Positions 50,877-64,000 of a stretch of DNA of 64,000 nt are shown here, one piece after another (position 1 is the stretch's first letter; every line of letters starts with the position of its first letter). Location of the stretch: contig JAFFSR010000239.1 in the NCBI GenBank assembly GCA_017163975.1, positions 4,774,001 through 4,838,000 of the forward strand, read 5' to 3'. The notes under the pieces were generated by a model, which ran no database searches, had not been told where the DNA came from, and was given only the letters and a program-made list of their open reading frames with translations. This stretch comes from Anastatus disparis. Lineage: Eukaryota; Arthropoda; Insecta; Hymenoptera; Eupelmidae. The position numbers were made by a program, and so were the translations under genes.

Positions 50877-51307
50877 GACTGAAAAAAATTTGAAACTGAA
50901 GCAGGTTCACAACATGATATTTATCTGAATTTACTAAAGCAAGGACGTGTCTTCGTTTCGCCGTAATATTTTTTTAGTTTCACGTGAACATCGAATAGTC
51001 TCACAATGTTTGAAAATCTTCGGAGTTCATGCGCGAAACTCTCCTAGTTTCACGCATGAAACTGACGGCAATTCATTCGATTACTTGGTTGTATTTTAAA
51101 AATAATTTATCTTAAGCTAGAGCGCTATTGACGTTCAGGTAAGAACCAAATTTCTGTTTGTTCACATACGAGTTTCACATATGTGAGTTTCACGCACATG
51201 TGAAACTCGTACGTGTTCACGCATGATATAATTTTAAATTCACACTGTGATCTTAATTTCAGTTCATCATAGAATGAACATAATTCAATTTCAAATTTTT
51301 TTCAGTG
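50877..51307. mobile_element. TA-flanked MITE with nested GTTTCAC hairpins
   Basis: Terminal inverted repeats of about 24 bp (CTGAAAAAAATTTGAAA core) lie at 50877-50900 and 51284-51307. Both are flanked by TA. The 431-bp interior is noncoding but contains repeated GTTTCAC words in both orientations. These include a strong hairpin (51167-51185 against 51195-51211) and the palindrome GTTTCACGCATGAAAC (51047-51062). The element fits a Tc1/mariner-type MITE. Confidence 0.65.
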
Positions 51308-52008
51308 TAGGAGTCGGACATGCAATCAATGAATTGAAAATTTTATAAAATCAAAGGATTATTTATTTTAACTCCTTTAACCATATCAAATTTTTATTTA
51401 TTTGTTTTTCCTCTTAATTGAGTGAGTTTGCTTACTTTTTTTGTATAAAAAGAAAGAAAACATATCAACGGAGTTATGATATAACTGTATGTAACAGAAA
51501 AAAAGTTTACTTTATTTGATTGTTGAAAACATAAGATGATTTTTATTCTTTTTCGTAAAAAAATTATAACTATTTTTAATAAACAATAATATTAATAAAA
51601 TATCAGTGAATAAATATTAATAAATATGATAATAAATCTTTATTTTTAGTTAGTTAATTTGTATATAAGCTTTGAGAAATTTGGATTCTTCTTCAAGAAT
51701 TACTTTACAAAAATCAGCAATAAAAATTCTTGATTTTACAAAAAAAAATAACTTAAATAACATTGAACTAATGTGTACTTGACTGTAAGAGAATAAAATT
51801 ACATGTGATTGGACATTAACTTTTTAGACTTAAATTCAAATGCATTTAAGGTAATCAAACGTCAGTTCACTAAATAAAATAAATAAATGCTCCATTATGA
51901 TTGTACTGTCCACCGCAAAGGAGTACTCTTTAAACCAATACGACACGCAGGAACGTCTCATTTCATGATTCTCCCTTCCTTTTCTTTCTTTTTCTTTCAC
52001 GCTATATA

Positions 52009-52012
<4 letters not shown>

Positions 52013-52071
<59 letters not shown>
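52013..52071. repeat. (TA)n microsatellite
   Basis: An almost pure TA dinucleotide run of about 59 bp. It forces spurious Tyr-Ile reading frames on both strands. Confidence 0.97.
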
Positions 52072-52073
<2 letters not shown>

Positions 52074-55000
52074 GGGTTGAGGATAAGAACTGAATACCTA
52101 TTCTCTGGAGACTGAAGAACAAAGTGGTGTGACAGTGCTAGTCTGTAATCCCGATTTCTCACTTTATATCTTCGCTCTTTTTTCACACCTTGATTTTTAC
52201 TTCGGTTACATCCATGTGTGTAACTCTTTGCTGCTTGTTCTCTTGATCTTTTTTTCTCGATTCCAATGGTTTTTCTACTTGCATTCGGTCTTTTTTATTT
52301 ACTCAGGTGTTCTTCCAATTTTTATTATTTCTTTATTTCTTTTGTGTAAGAAAATTTCTTTTCAGGTAATAAAGTAGTTTTTTTTTACTAGAAATTGATA
52401 GAGATGTGTTGACATAAAACATAAACGTTCAATTGTTGAAAAAATAGTTTTACAAATTAAAACCAAATCGATATTTTTGATTTAATCCATATAATAAAAA
52501 ATCGTTAATTGAAGACATATAGAAAATATCTTATAGCAAAATTTTAAAGAGAAAATTTAATTAAATTTTGAAATTCTTTTTAGAGATTAATAACATAATA
52601 ATACTTTTAACGAAAATATATCATAAAAGTTAATTAAAAAACTTTCTATTGACAGTCTATTATAAGCGAAGAGAACATTTAAATTCAAATTAAGAATGAT
52701 TAATGGAAAAGCAGCGTTAAAAGTGCTCCTTTAAATTCGATTATTGAATATGAATTTATAATTTACTCTTTATAATTTTATCATTAATTATAATTTTTTA
52801 TATTTTTCGAAAATGTGATCTATTTATTTTTAGTTGGAAATCTTTTTTAATTAATTATTTGTTATTTTTCAAAGATAAACTATTTTTCAAATTCGATTTA
52901 TACTTTAATACAGGGCTTATGTTAACTTTAATTTTCCTGTTTTAAACTCGGTAAGCTAAAGTTTAAATTAGTAAAAGTACGTTCACAGAATAATCCAAAA
53001 TGTTTTTTGCTTTTATTACAAAATTTGAATCTCTACTTGATAAATGTTATCTCGTTTTTCGAAAAAAATGTAGTTAACATTAAAAAAGAGCCAAGGCTTT
53101 TGTTAGGTTTAATCTTCCTTTGTTGTGATTACGTTAAGTCTTGACAAATTAAAAAAAAAAAAGAAAAGATAAAATTTTAGGTGAATTCTGAAAAATTTTG
53201 GTTCTCTATGCAAAAATCGAAACGACCCTGTAAAATGTTGACCATTAAGTTAAAAAAAAAGGAAGTTAAATAAACATAACTACCGAAGCTTTTAGCGTTA
53301 AAAAATAGCAGCTAAACGGAAAGCACGTAGGAAGAGGTATAAAAATAATCAAAGTGAAAAACTGTTTAGCAATGTAGAGAGCATGAAAAAAGCTTTCGAT
53401 TCTTTTTAGCTCGTTTATATTTATTGTCCAACTATTTCTTCTAAAAAAAGGTGAAAGTAGTTAATGGCCGATATCGGTCGAATGAAAAAAAAATACGTTT
53501 TTTTTTAGGAGCTGACAATTATTATCGATTTTCTTTTTTATCTCAGCTATCGCATTTAAAATTATGTGACACTCTTATTAACTATATTTATATAAAATCA
53601 TATCGTAAAACTTTCATGTGTAGCATATTTATTGCTTTGAATTTAAGAATATATGGTTTTTTTGACGAAGTGTGACATTTTCTCCTGGCTTGCCCCCACT
53701 TTTATTTAAGTTTGAAAAGTAAGGGGGGAACGTGATGGATTTTTTTAATAAAAAAATCCTTTTTTCTCCTATACGCGACTGCACTACTTTTAAAGGTTCA
53801 GCCTTCAGAAAGGCTTTCTTTTCTAGAAACCGTGAGCATTCGGCTTTGATGGCCCATAAAAACTTTTTTATTTTATAAAAGAGTGAAAATATACTTTTTT
53901 TTATAAGAGTTAAGAAGATACAAAATTGAGACTATGCTTTTGTTCTTTTCAAAAGCCATTTATTTAAATCATTCTCGACTTTTCAACTTTCATAATTTTA
54001 AAAATGTTGGTAAAAAAATTTTTTTTCCAATTATTTTTCAACATTATAAAAATTCATTCTGTTCTAGAAATATTTTAACACAGTTATAAATTTGCATTAA
54101 ATAATAACATACAAACTTTTTGCAAAATATTAATAGAGTCAACATTTATAATTACGACACTACTATAAAATCCAACCGACAAAGTTAAATAACTAAACTT
54201 TCTTATCCTATGAAGTTCAATGAGAAATAGCATTGTATAATTTGTAATCAATATAAAATTTTTTTATAGTTTATAATCCACCATTACTTTGTTATTGCAA
54301 CGAGCTGTGATCACAATCAAGGTCACAGATATTAAGAATATTAAGAACATTAACAATATTAACAATATATTAACTCTATAATATTAAAACATCAATGAGA
54401 AATATTTGTAATTTTATTGGCAATTTGTTTAGTTAAATCGTCTTTACCAAAAAGATTAAAATATAATCACAAGAATATTTTAAACATTTCTTAATATTAG
54501 TAAAATATAATTTTGATACTACCTTTCAACCCAAAATCCTTTTCATCTGCCATAATGTCATTTTATTTATTCCTCTTTTTTCGTCCTTTTGAATTTTTAT
54601 CATTTTCAAATATATTTCTTCTTTTATTGTCAGTCAAATTTGTGCCAATAATAGTCAAAAGTCACAATAAGTCACATTCATATAACAGTTTACATAACAG
54701 AAATTTTTTTTCTCCATTTTTTTCCTCAATTCATTATGATTCTATCGAAGATTAAAAGGAGGACCCTGTTATTATGGAAGAGCAAAAAGAAGCTCTTTTG
54801 AGGTATTCACGTGGGGTTATAACTAAAGTTAGCGTGACTAGTAGCAATTACGATCGTGTTTTTGTGATTGCGCAACGTTTTTCAGTCTCTCTTTCTCTGC
54901 GTGCTTGCACCCATGTAAGTGTGTGTATGTAGGAAGTAGTAGAAACACAAAAGAGAGAAAAGAGAAAGTAAAAAGAACGACATACGAGCACTTTCTCATT

Positions 55001-56146
55001 GTTTGGGGGCAAGGTCTATGTTAATGACACGGATCACTTCATTGCATGTGGCCACTGCCAAGTTAAAAAAAAACACCCTAGTGTGTTATATGGTTATTAT
55101 ACACCACGCGTGTGAACGTTGGAAAACTTTTGAAAGTTCTTTTCTTTGTTTTTTTACTTTTTTAATTTATTGCTTTTCAAATTGTAAATATAGTATAGTT
55201 GAGCTTTTGCATTTAATTAAAGTATGTTTTATTACAATTTAATTTTACTTGTAAAGTATATTTGAAACAGTAATGAGGTAACATTAATTCGGTAAACAGT
55301 CTTATTGACTTAATTCTAACACGCGAGGATACGAAGCAAAAAAGAAATCTATAAATTTAAAGTAACGTGCGGTTTTTATATTTCCTAAACTTAAAGAACA
55401 TGTTTTACAGATTATTTAAAAGATTAAATTTTAATTGGGTAATGTTAATATTTTTTTTTAATTTAAGTTGAAAATTTTTAAATTAAAAATATAAATAAAT
55501 TATAAATCTGTGTTGTACTTGTTTAGAATATAAATATTTTTTTGATAATTATAGAATTATGATGCAAATATTCCATGAACCCTTTATATTTAAAAGAAAA
55601 GCTATTTTAAAGTAAGCACTGGCTTATTTCAATACCAGATATTTTAAATTTTAACAATGAATAAATCATAAATAGTTTCGCTTACAAACTTGGAGAAGCT
55701 TACAAAAAGTTGTACTTACGTTTACAATGCAAATTTTTCATTCAAATGAGCAACCTGAAAGCTTGAAAAAAAAATTTGTATATATAACTCAAACATTTTA
55801 AATAACGTCTAACCACTAAACCTTTTTCTTTATGCTCTTCTCTATATATTCTTTCTTATTCTATTTAAACAGAGTATCGCGGCCTAGTTCATTGACCTTG
55901 GTTATAGAAAAAAAAAGTTCAGGAAGGAGAAAAAAAAAGAACTGAAAAAGAAAAATATCAAATGACTTAGATGACCTCGTTTGTAGTAAAATTCTTTATA
56001 GCGTTGAAAAAAAAAGTACTTTCCAATTCAATCGGCGCATGATATCTATACTAACCAGGGCTAAAGGATAATAAAGGATATACGACATTACCGATAAGAA
56101 TTGAGTAAAATCTAACCGTACATCAGAAATGAAAACGGATGAAGGC

Positions 56147-56173
<27 letters not shown>
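56147..56173. repeat. (TA)n microsatellite, short
   Basis: A pure TA run of about 27 bp. Confidence 0.95.
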
Positions 56174-56177
<4 letters not shown>

Positions 56178-59100
56178 AATAGTTCGATTTGAACGTTTGC
56201 CCAATACTTTTGTTCCTATTTAATCGTACTACTATTTTCTTTTTTATTATTATTATTGCACCGGCAGAAAAATAGAATTTCTTTCTCTTTGGAGATGTTC
56301 GAAATATGTATACTTATCTATTTCTTCTTATTCTTTCTGTTCAATATTCAATTTGATATAATTCATCAAATACGAATATGTATTTATCTTAATAGACAAT
56401 TATCTCCCAAATCGAAGTAATAATTTTAGTCTGATCAAAAAGGATTAATATCCCTTATAGTTGACATTCGTTTTGTTGATCGATCGAGGTTTCGTTTAAA
56501 TTTCAGTACATGATAAAATTTTAAATATATAACCATAATAAGATATCTTCACGTAGTACATAATAATAAAAACGAAAAAAAAATTTCGAAGAAGCTATTA
56601 AAAATGAAAAAAAAAAGTTAATTCATCTTTAAGTACATAATACAGAGCTTATGATGTTCCCATAAAACATTTTCTTTAATGTAACTGCGCGCGCCCTAAC
56701 GATTAGTAATTACGTCGTAGAAACTGATATTATTCTAGAATATAATTACGCGACTACTGTCATTAAAATCTGAACATTATTCCTCATTTTCTTCATCTTA
56801 TTCTCTCTTTCTCTTCAACATTACCGCATCTTTATCCTACGTTTTATTACATCTCTTTATTGCCTCTTTTGTTTTAAACTCTACGTTCAAAAATATAGTT
56901 TTAATTAATAATTGCTGTATGAACTTCTAATTTTCTTTAATTTAGTAGTCATTTTTTGAGTCCTTTTTTTTTGTTTATTAAGTGATGTAATAGAATATAT
57001 GATTTATATATGGTTACCGATTTTGCATTTCACAGATTTTTTTATCTTTATTAAAAAATGTTTTCAGATTTTTCTATATCATGCTTTTTATAAGTTAAAG
57101 TGGTGGGGTATAATATAGAGATATTTTAAAAACTTTTCTATTAAGAATAAAAAATTTGAAAAACTCTAATGTTGGTATTTCAAATTCTCTTAACGAAAAT
57201 AAAAAAAATATTTCTCTATTACGCAATTGCTTTGATTGTTTTTTTAATCTCTACTATATACTGTCAATTAATATAATGTTAATTATCTTCATACTGTGCC
57301 CCACTTTATACTATAATTCTTTGGTAAACTGCACTACTATTTGAACATAACACTAATCAATTAATTTCATAAATCAACCACAATTTCATAAATTACCGAT
57401 GATTTGACAATCTGAACATGGAAGATAATCAAAATGGCAAACTGATAAGCAATTAAATTCCAGATAGAATACACAATATTCGTTAAATCGTTAATGGAAA
57501 TCGTTTTACGAAAATTGAAAGAACAAAAATTTTATTATAATATCAATTTAACGTTTGTTATCTCTTTTTTTGTACTGCAGTGAACCGACATTCAATAAAA
57601 GATAGATTCAAAGTTTTATTATGTAATAAAAATGGTCTTAAGAAATAAAATAGAAATAAATTTAATCTCTGAAAAATATATATTATTACTTTTTAAATAC
57701 AACTTACAATCGTATCAAAATCTTTGCAATCAATATGTAAAAAAAGGAAGAGTTAGATTTATAACTCATTTTGTATTTAATATTTAACTTTATAATAATA
57801 AAAAAAATGAATAGTTCGTATCGCACGCAACACTACTGTCACTCGACAAAAAAGGGAAAAATATATATATTAAACCTATAGCTACACGCACACGCTCGGG
57901 TGTAATATACCACTGGCAGCTCTTTCTGCACGTCGTCATCCTCTATAAATTGACGTTAAAATAGCCTTTGGTATCATTATTTTCGAAACGACAGCTCTTT
58001 TTTTTTCTTTCTCTCTTTCTCTCGCTCACTCGAACGAAACTTGCGAGCTCGTGATCCACGCAATAAATGAAATAAACGACACGTAGCCACCTCTTCTACG
58101 ACCCTTAGCTTATAGTTTTGTGAGAAAACTTTTTAAGACATTCTTTGATGTAAACCATAAAATTGAAGATTTTTTATAACTTTTTTATTTCAATTTTTTT
58201 TTCAATATTACTTGAAATTACTCGATTTTTAGTAATCTGAGTATTTTTAAATTTCAAATCCGTTACAATATACTCTCGAAAAAAATCAATAGTATGGAAA
58301 TTACTTTTAGTAATATAAATAAAGTAAATATTTTCAAAAAAGCTTATTCATTGTACAAAAAAAAGAAAATATACAATCTGAAGATGAGTTTTATATTCCA
58401 TTAAATATTGTAGAAAAGGGCTTGGCTTTCTAACTTAAAAATTTTGGAATGTCTTTTAAGAAGTCGAAGGACATTCAGAAATGCAAAATTGGAAATTCCC
58501 TTGTTCAGTTTCTTTGAGCTTGTCGTCATCGTCTTCGTCGTTTTCTTCCCTTCAAGCAACAGGAGCATATGTTAAAGAAAAAGGAAGTCAAGGATCTTTT
58601 CCTAAAGGACAACTAAAAGGCAAGGAGAGTAGAAGAAGAACTTTCCTACGTGAGTGTGATATCGCCATAAATCACTGTACTATATATTGGTGACGACACT
58701 TTCAACTTTCTCTCTCTCTCTCTCTTTCTCTCGTCTTCTTTTTCCCGAAGTCATCAAGCATCGTGCCCTTCTTCCTTTTACTACTACTACAGCATGTGTA
58801 GACACTGGCTTTTCTCGTCATATCCTCTTACTTTTATTCGCCTTTTTTCCAACTTTCTTTATCTCGTGACTCTTGCACACGTTTCTTCTTTTTTTCTCAT
58901 TACTACACGCCTACTGGTTTATATTTCCTTTTCATATCTTTACTTTTCGATTTTCTTTTTTTCTCCGATTTCATTCCATTATTATATTTTCTTTTTGTTT
59001 TTGGGTTTATTTCATGCATCAAATTAAGATTTTATTAAAGAATCTATTCTGAAACTTGGAATTATTTCTTAAAATTTCTTTAATCTTCAATACAGATTGT

Positions 59101-60928
59101 CAAATTGACTCGAATTGAATAAATTTTATCAAACGATTTCTCTTATCTGAATTCTTGCTATTACTTCTATTGTGATTTCCTATTCTTTGGATTAATTAAT
59201 GCACCTTTTTCGCTGATGTATGTCTCTTATTTTTTGTATGTGTTTAATTCGGTGGATTTAAAGATTAGTCAGGGGTTATATTTTTTTTTCGTTTTGATTT
59301 TATCTATAGTTTTTCGGTTGACTGGTTGGGGGATACGATGATATATATATACTTACGGTTGGCTCAACGCTAAAGATAATTATCACGATTAATGTGGAAA
59401 GAAATTCGCATAAAAGAAAAGCTTGTGCTTTGAATAAAAAGAACTTTATATTTCACTGTTTTTTCCTGTGTTATGTTAGGTAAGTATCAGTAAATTTTTA
59501 CCAGATTTTATTTTTAATGTTTCATGATAGCTAAATTCAGACAAATGGCTCGAGTTATATAAATTGTTAAATAATGCTTAGCATTTTTTAAATTTGAGTA
59601 TTGCTTATTAAAGAATTATATTCACATTTTTTCAAATATAGAAGTTCAGATAAATATTTATTAAAAAATGTACGCGAAATAAAAATTCTTATTGTTAAAT
59701 TGTTATGTGCATTTGATATCATACATAGTGTAGTAACTTTGTTGCTTGTAACATCTTTTGAAAATTTTAAAATTTTATTCTTTTTGAAAACAAAACTTAA
59801 CTCAGAAATACTATCCTTATATAGTGACAGAAAAAGACGTCTCTTCGAGTGTCTCACGTATTCTCCATAATTTGTAATACAAGAAAACAAACAAGCTACA
59901 ACAAATATTAAAAAAGTTTTGTCGTAGAAAAATTATAACAAAAAAAAAATTAAAATGTACTTTTGAGTAGTATTCCGTAAACTTTGTAAATAAAATATTT
60001 AAAATTAAAACAATGAATATTCAGTCTTTGCTTTCAATTTCAATATTTAATCTCAAATGAAAAGGACGAAAAAATCGTAACTATGCAAAACAGTTATTAT
60101 ATATGTGATCAAATTAGTGGTAGGAAATAATTTTTAAAAATTATTCGCTAACACTTAGTTCCACGACCTAATTTCACTCTTGTAATAACATTACCTATAA
60201 CGAAATTTATTTATCTAGAACACAAGCCAAAGTAGTTAAATAATTAATTTATGAAAAAGAAAAGGAACTCATTAGCATTAATGGAACCTTTATAAAAAAA
60301 ATAATAAGAATGAAAGAGATCAAAACCAATATTTAATAAGGAAAATACGAAAGAACAATGCTTTACAAAAGTACATTTAGAAAGCATAATTTATATTTGT
60401 TTAATCGGGAAAAAAGTTTGCCATGTATATTGCATTAAAAATTTTCTTTTCGAATCTAAATGTTGAATCAGATAAATTCTCATAAAACAACCTTGCTTAC
60501 GATATTAAGTTACACAATGTTACTTTGCAAGAAGATACTAAAAGCTATCAGTTTTTGTCGAGAGCCTAAAGAAATTTATAACTTTAGGATGGGGAGGGGC
60601 GGTATAAAAGTAAACGTGTGCGTTATCTTTGTGCTCGACTTCACCTTCTTGTGTTTCTTTTCCATTAAAGCCACAGCGTTATATGGGTGTAAGGAGATGA
60701 CTATGAGTAAAAAAGTGCAGTGAGTCACGAATACTATGGTCACGGCCAAGGTAAGGGTATTAGGATATGAGAAAGATAAAGAATGTTTTTTAAGATGTTT
60801 TTTTTCACGGAAGTAGTGAACTTGAGGTGTTTAAGAGACAAATTAAGTTTCATTTGTTAATTAGACGATTTCACGTTACATGAATTAATTTTTATTTTTA
60901 TGATTATATGACTGTTTCAATAAATGTA

Positions 60929-61136
60929 CAGGGTGCTTCGAAAGTTATAGATACTTCTATATTTTAATTAAAGAACTTCGAAGAAAAATAAATCCAATAA
61001 TAGTTTTAAGGTTGAAAAAGTTTTATCACTATATGACCTTCGTTTCAACCTTGAATTTGAAACCCTAAAACTTTTATTCAATTTATTTTTCTGGAAAATG
61101 TGTGATAAGGCGCAACATTATTTTTTGAACATCCTG
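60929..61136. mobile_element. small TA-flanked element, CAGGGTG ends
   Basis: A sequence beginning CAGGGTGCTTCGAAAG (after TA) ends in TTTTTTGAACATCCTG (before TA), so the outermost bases form imperfect terminal inverted repeats, CAGG(G/A)TG. The 208-bp interior is noncoding. Short TA-flanked elements with CAGGGTG ends resemble degenerate mariner-type elements. The assignment is tentative because the repeats are short and diverged. Confidence 0.45.
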
Positions 61137-61752
61137 TATATTAAATAAGTGTAGGATCGTTGGGAAATGTTACTTAAGGGAATGAAAATTGAAAAATCTC
61201 TTCAAATATTAAGAAAGTAGTGATAATTTATATGTGATTTACGCTAGACTAAAAACAAGTGAAAATAACAGTGTTTGGTCAGGCATGATAAGACGATATC
61301 ATAATATTTATGTAGTCAATATTTACTCGAGAAAAAACCCGGTTATTTTTTCAATTCTTTTGAAATTTTTAAATATAACAAAAAAATGTAGTTTCAAGAT
61401 GATTGATCAAACACATATCAGGTACCCAACATAAAATAAACTTTATTTAAAAATTTCATACATCAAAAAATTTCACAAAAAAAGAGGTAGTTTACAAGTC
61501 ACTCTGACGACAAGTGAAACAAAAAACTATGTGTATATGTATATACGTATACCTTCACATAGAAAATAAATATACGTGGCATTTATATAGAGCTAAAGTA
61601 TATATCGACCACCAAGCGTAACTTTATTCAATTCTTGTATCCGGGTATAGCACGTGTACGATTCAATATTTCGGAAGTGTATACGAGAGATGGGTAAAAG
61701 CAACTTTTACCTTTTTTTTTGCAGAAAGGTTATCAGAAAACCAAGAGACGCG

Positions 61753-61755
<3 letters not shown>

Positions 61756-61824
<69 letters not shown>
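61756..61824. repeat. (AT)n microsatellite
   Basis: A pure AT dinucleotide run of about 69 bp, likely to vary in length between individuals. It creates false Tyr-Ile open frames. Confidence 0.97.
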
Positions 61825-61827
<3 letters not shown>

Positions 61828-62194
61828 TCCCGGCTTTATATATATACCTCAGCGATTTTATTGGTCTTACACATTTTTCTATACAACTCCTCTATATATG
61901 AAGATGATATATTTATCGGGGAGCTGCTTGGCTTTGGAAGTCATACGAGAGCACTCGGCAATATAAGTGTTAGATTATATCTTATTGATCTTTGTATTTT
62001 TTTTCTTTTACTTTTTTATATTCTTTCTTTTATAACTTTTTGCGGTTTATTATGAATTTGTTTACTTTTCTATTTTTATGATTTTATTGTTTATATAAAT
62101 AAATTGTTTTTATAAAATTGAAAATAAATTAAATGTATCAAACAATTTTATAATCATTTCTTTCAATAATTTGTCTATTAATTTTTAGTTGATA

Positions 62195-62450
62195 AAACAG
62201 CTTTTATCTCTTTATTATTAAAAAATGTTAAATTATGTTGAAAAAAAAATTCTTTTAATCATTCTATTATTTGTTTCAAATGCCTGACGAAATCCTGATT
62301 TTTTCATCATATTTCCTTTCATTTCGACAGATTAATTTCTTTTTATCTTGATATTATTATTAAATCTAAGCATTGATAACAATTTTGTAAATTCTCTTGT
62401 GTTTCCTTATTTAGTATGTATCCGTAGTCATCGTCCTTCTATATATTGAA
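62195..62450 (+). repeat. old dispersed repeat family, copy 3 (shorter)
   Basis: This shares the middle and 3' part of the family: AGCTTTTATCTCTTTATTATT, TTTAATCATTCTATTATTTG, CTGATTTTTTCATC and GTTTCCTTATTTAG. It lacks the 5' ATGCCCAT segment and has an internal deletion relative to 29164-29520. Confidence 0.5.
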
Positions 62451-64000
62451 TACTGATAAATGATTAATTTATATATTGTTATAACGAGAGATTTTGATTC
62501 TATTTCAAAATGAACAACAGCGCTGAGAACAATTTGAATCACATAACAGATTTCTTTTTTTTTTTTAATTTACATTTTTTTTCACCGAAGCTTAAATCGG
62601 ATTATATCGTTATATTCTAGCGAATGGTTTGTAGTTTAAAGAAGATTTTCAGGTTCGCTGATTCTAAATATGAGGTCAAATTAATAAAATTTAATCCGAC
62701 AAATCTGTTAGCCAATATTTGAATTCCATCAAATAATTCAAAACAAAGCTGAAAAATTTTACATTTTGACATTGATAACACGCGGGTTTGATGGAAAAAA
62801 GAATAATAGCGATTTAAAAAAGCACTGCTATACTAAATTTAAATGCTAGCCATTTTCCACATCGTTTATTGAAAATGTATGAAATGAATAGAGATGTTTT
62901 CAAAGCTTTGATAGAAAACTAATAGAGCATCAATTCTTTCGCAATTCAAGTGATTTTGAAAAATTTCAAACTCGTTATACAGTTAGAAAACTAATATGAG
63001 TTAATATATAACACTTATTTATTCGTCAAAAATCAGATAATTCAAAGTTTAATCATATTATCGCTACTTTTTAAAGTGATGCGAATTTAACAATCTTTTA
63101 GATTGCAGACACTTGATTTTCCAATATCTTTTTTCAAACTATTGATTAGATTATCGCAATGATCAAAGAGGGAAAAGTGGGTGTGTATATGTGTAAATAT
63201 ATGAGCTTTTTACGCAACGTAGAAGCAAGCGTGAGAATGTTTTATTCAACTCTACAAGACTGTGAGTTCAGTAATTGATCAAATACTTCCAATTAAATTT
63301 TTTTTAGCAATTTGCAGATAAAAGACTTTATTTTCTTATTTGGTATGGAGATTAACGCATTACCTTTTTGACTTTGTTTGATGGAATCATTCAAAGTTTT
63401 TATAGAAATTCGAATAATTACTTCGGATTAGATCAATTGAATTCTTTTAAATAACTTCCAAATGAAGTAAAATAAAAGAAAGTGATTCACTATTAGGTCA
63501 TGGAATTTTTTTAACCTCAAGATATTATTTTATACAAAGTCATAAAAGGAATCGCGTCCATTCAGGTTAATACTCAATTTCATAAAATTATTAACAGATA
63601 CGTTCAAATTTTAATTATTCAAAAACAAAATTAATTTTATCCTCTGTACATTTTTTTATTGGATTCTGATAATTTATAATGTGTACTTATTCAAAAGTCA
63701 TCGAAGTACATATTTTAGTTGATGGAGAATGTTTGAAGAATACTACAAATTTAAAAAATCTGATTGTTGATTTGTTTAAAGTCAAATAATCATTATACTT
63801 GATTTTCTAAAACTGATCTTTTCACTAATATCTATTTATTTTATTGATAGTTTCTAACATCTTAATGAATTTATGAAATATAAAAAAATGAATATAAGTA
63901 AATTAAACATGCGAAAAAGACTTCATCCTTTATCACCTACATTAGGATTACAAGCTTTCTCTTTAAAAAATAGAACACAGATAAAATTGCAAGTATACGT

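Larger units (their letters stand above)
51308..60928. other. receptor intron, distal part
   Basis: No exon was recognised. It contains two TA microsatellites, a CAAGGTCA-type nuclear-receptor half-site at 54317-54325 and another on the minus strand at 55893-55900. It also has GC-richer islands at 54800-55110 and 57880-58110, and a pyrimidine-rich tract at 58680-59030. Confidence 0.5.
61137..64000. other. AT-rich right end, presumed receptor intron
   Basis: Only the AT microsatellite and the third dispersed repeat stand out. The remaining receptor exons should lie to the right of this window. Confidence 0.5.

Noticed and set aside
51836..52186. 116-residue minus-strand ORF and the overlapping plus-strand frames
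   Set aside because: Their cores are translations of the TA microsatellite (Tyr-Ile repeats).
54317..54325. TCAAGGTCA as a nuclear-receptor enhancer
   Set aside because: It is a perfect FTZ-F1/ERR-type half-site, but a single 9-mer in 64 kb carries little weight on its own.
61654..62055. 133-residue ORF
   Set aside because: It is built around the AT microsatellite, and the rest is hydrophobic AT-rich sequence without a recognisable domain.

Overview
This is a eukaryotic, strongly AT-rich window. It has long introns, microsatellites, short nonautonomous DNA transposons and one clearly recognisable protein-coding exon. That exon (34922-35638, + strand) encodes the N-terminus, TM1 and TM2 of a D2-like dopamine receptor (insect Dop2R / DOP3 class). 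Its family-specific TM1-loop-TM2 sequence and clean splice donor point to an insect. The AT-richness, combined with CpG-containing promoter-like islands, would fit a bee or another hymenopteran, but the species is an inference. Nothing looks bacterial or viral.

Layout: 1-7.9 kb is AT-rich sequence without recognisable genes. It holds a CRE palindrome (about 1.15 kb) and a small DRE/CpG-rich promoter-like island (about 3.5 kb). Two promoter or leader-like blocks lie at about 7.9-8.5 kb and 9.65-10.17 kb. Each is GA/CT- and CpG-rich and ends in a good GT(G/A)AGT splice donor. They are candidate alternative noncoding first exons of the receptor, separated by a very A-rich stretch. From 10.2 to 34.5 kb the sequence reads as one long intron, if those leaders belong to the receptor. 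It contains a TTAA-flanked element with an internal duplication, directly followed by a 640-bp foldback with 292-bp arms. It also contains a tRNA-like relic, a perfect 19-bp hairpin, a 155-bp palindromic element and diverged dispersed repeats. The coding exon at 34.5-35.64 kb has a leader with several upstream ORFs, one of which overlaps the receptor start codon. From 35.64 kb to the end is intron: TM3-TM7 exons were not found and should lie beyond the right edge. This part holds three more MITE-like elements, AT microsatellites of about 60-70 bp, and several GC-richer islands that may be regulatory.

I did not find an undescribed multi-gene system. The most interesting points are the upstream-ORF arrangement over the receptor start, the long intronic foldbacks that could form double-stranded RNA in a neuronal transcript, and a MITE with nested GTTTCAC hairpins. 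All identities come from reading the sequence; none has been checked against a database.
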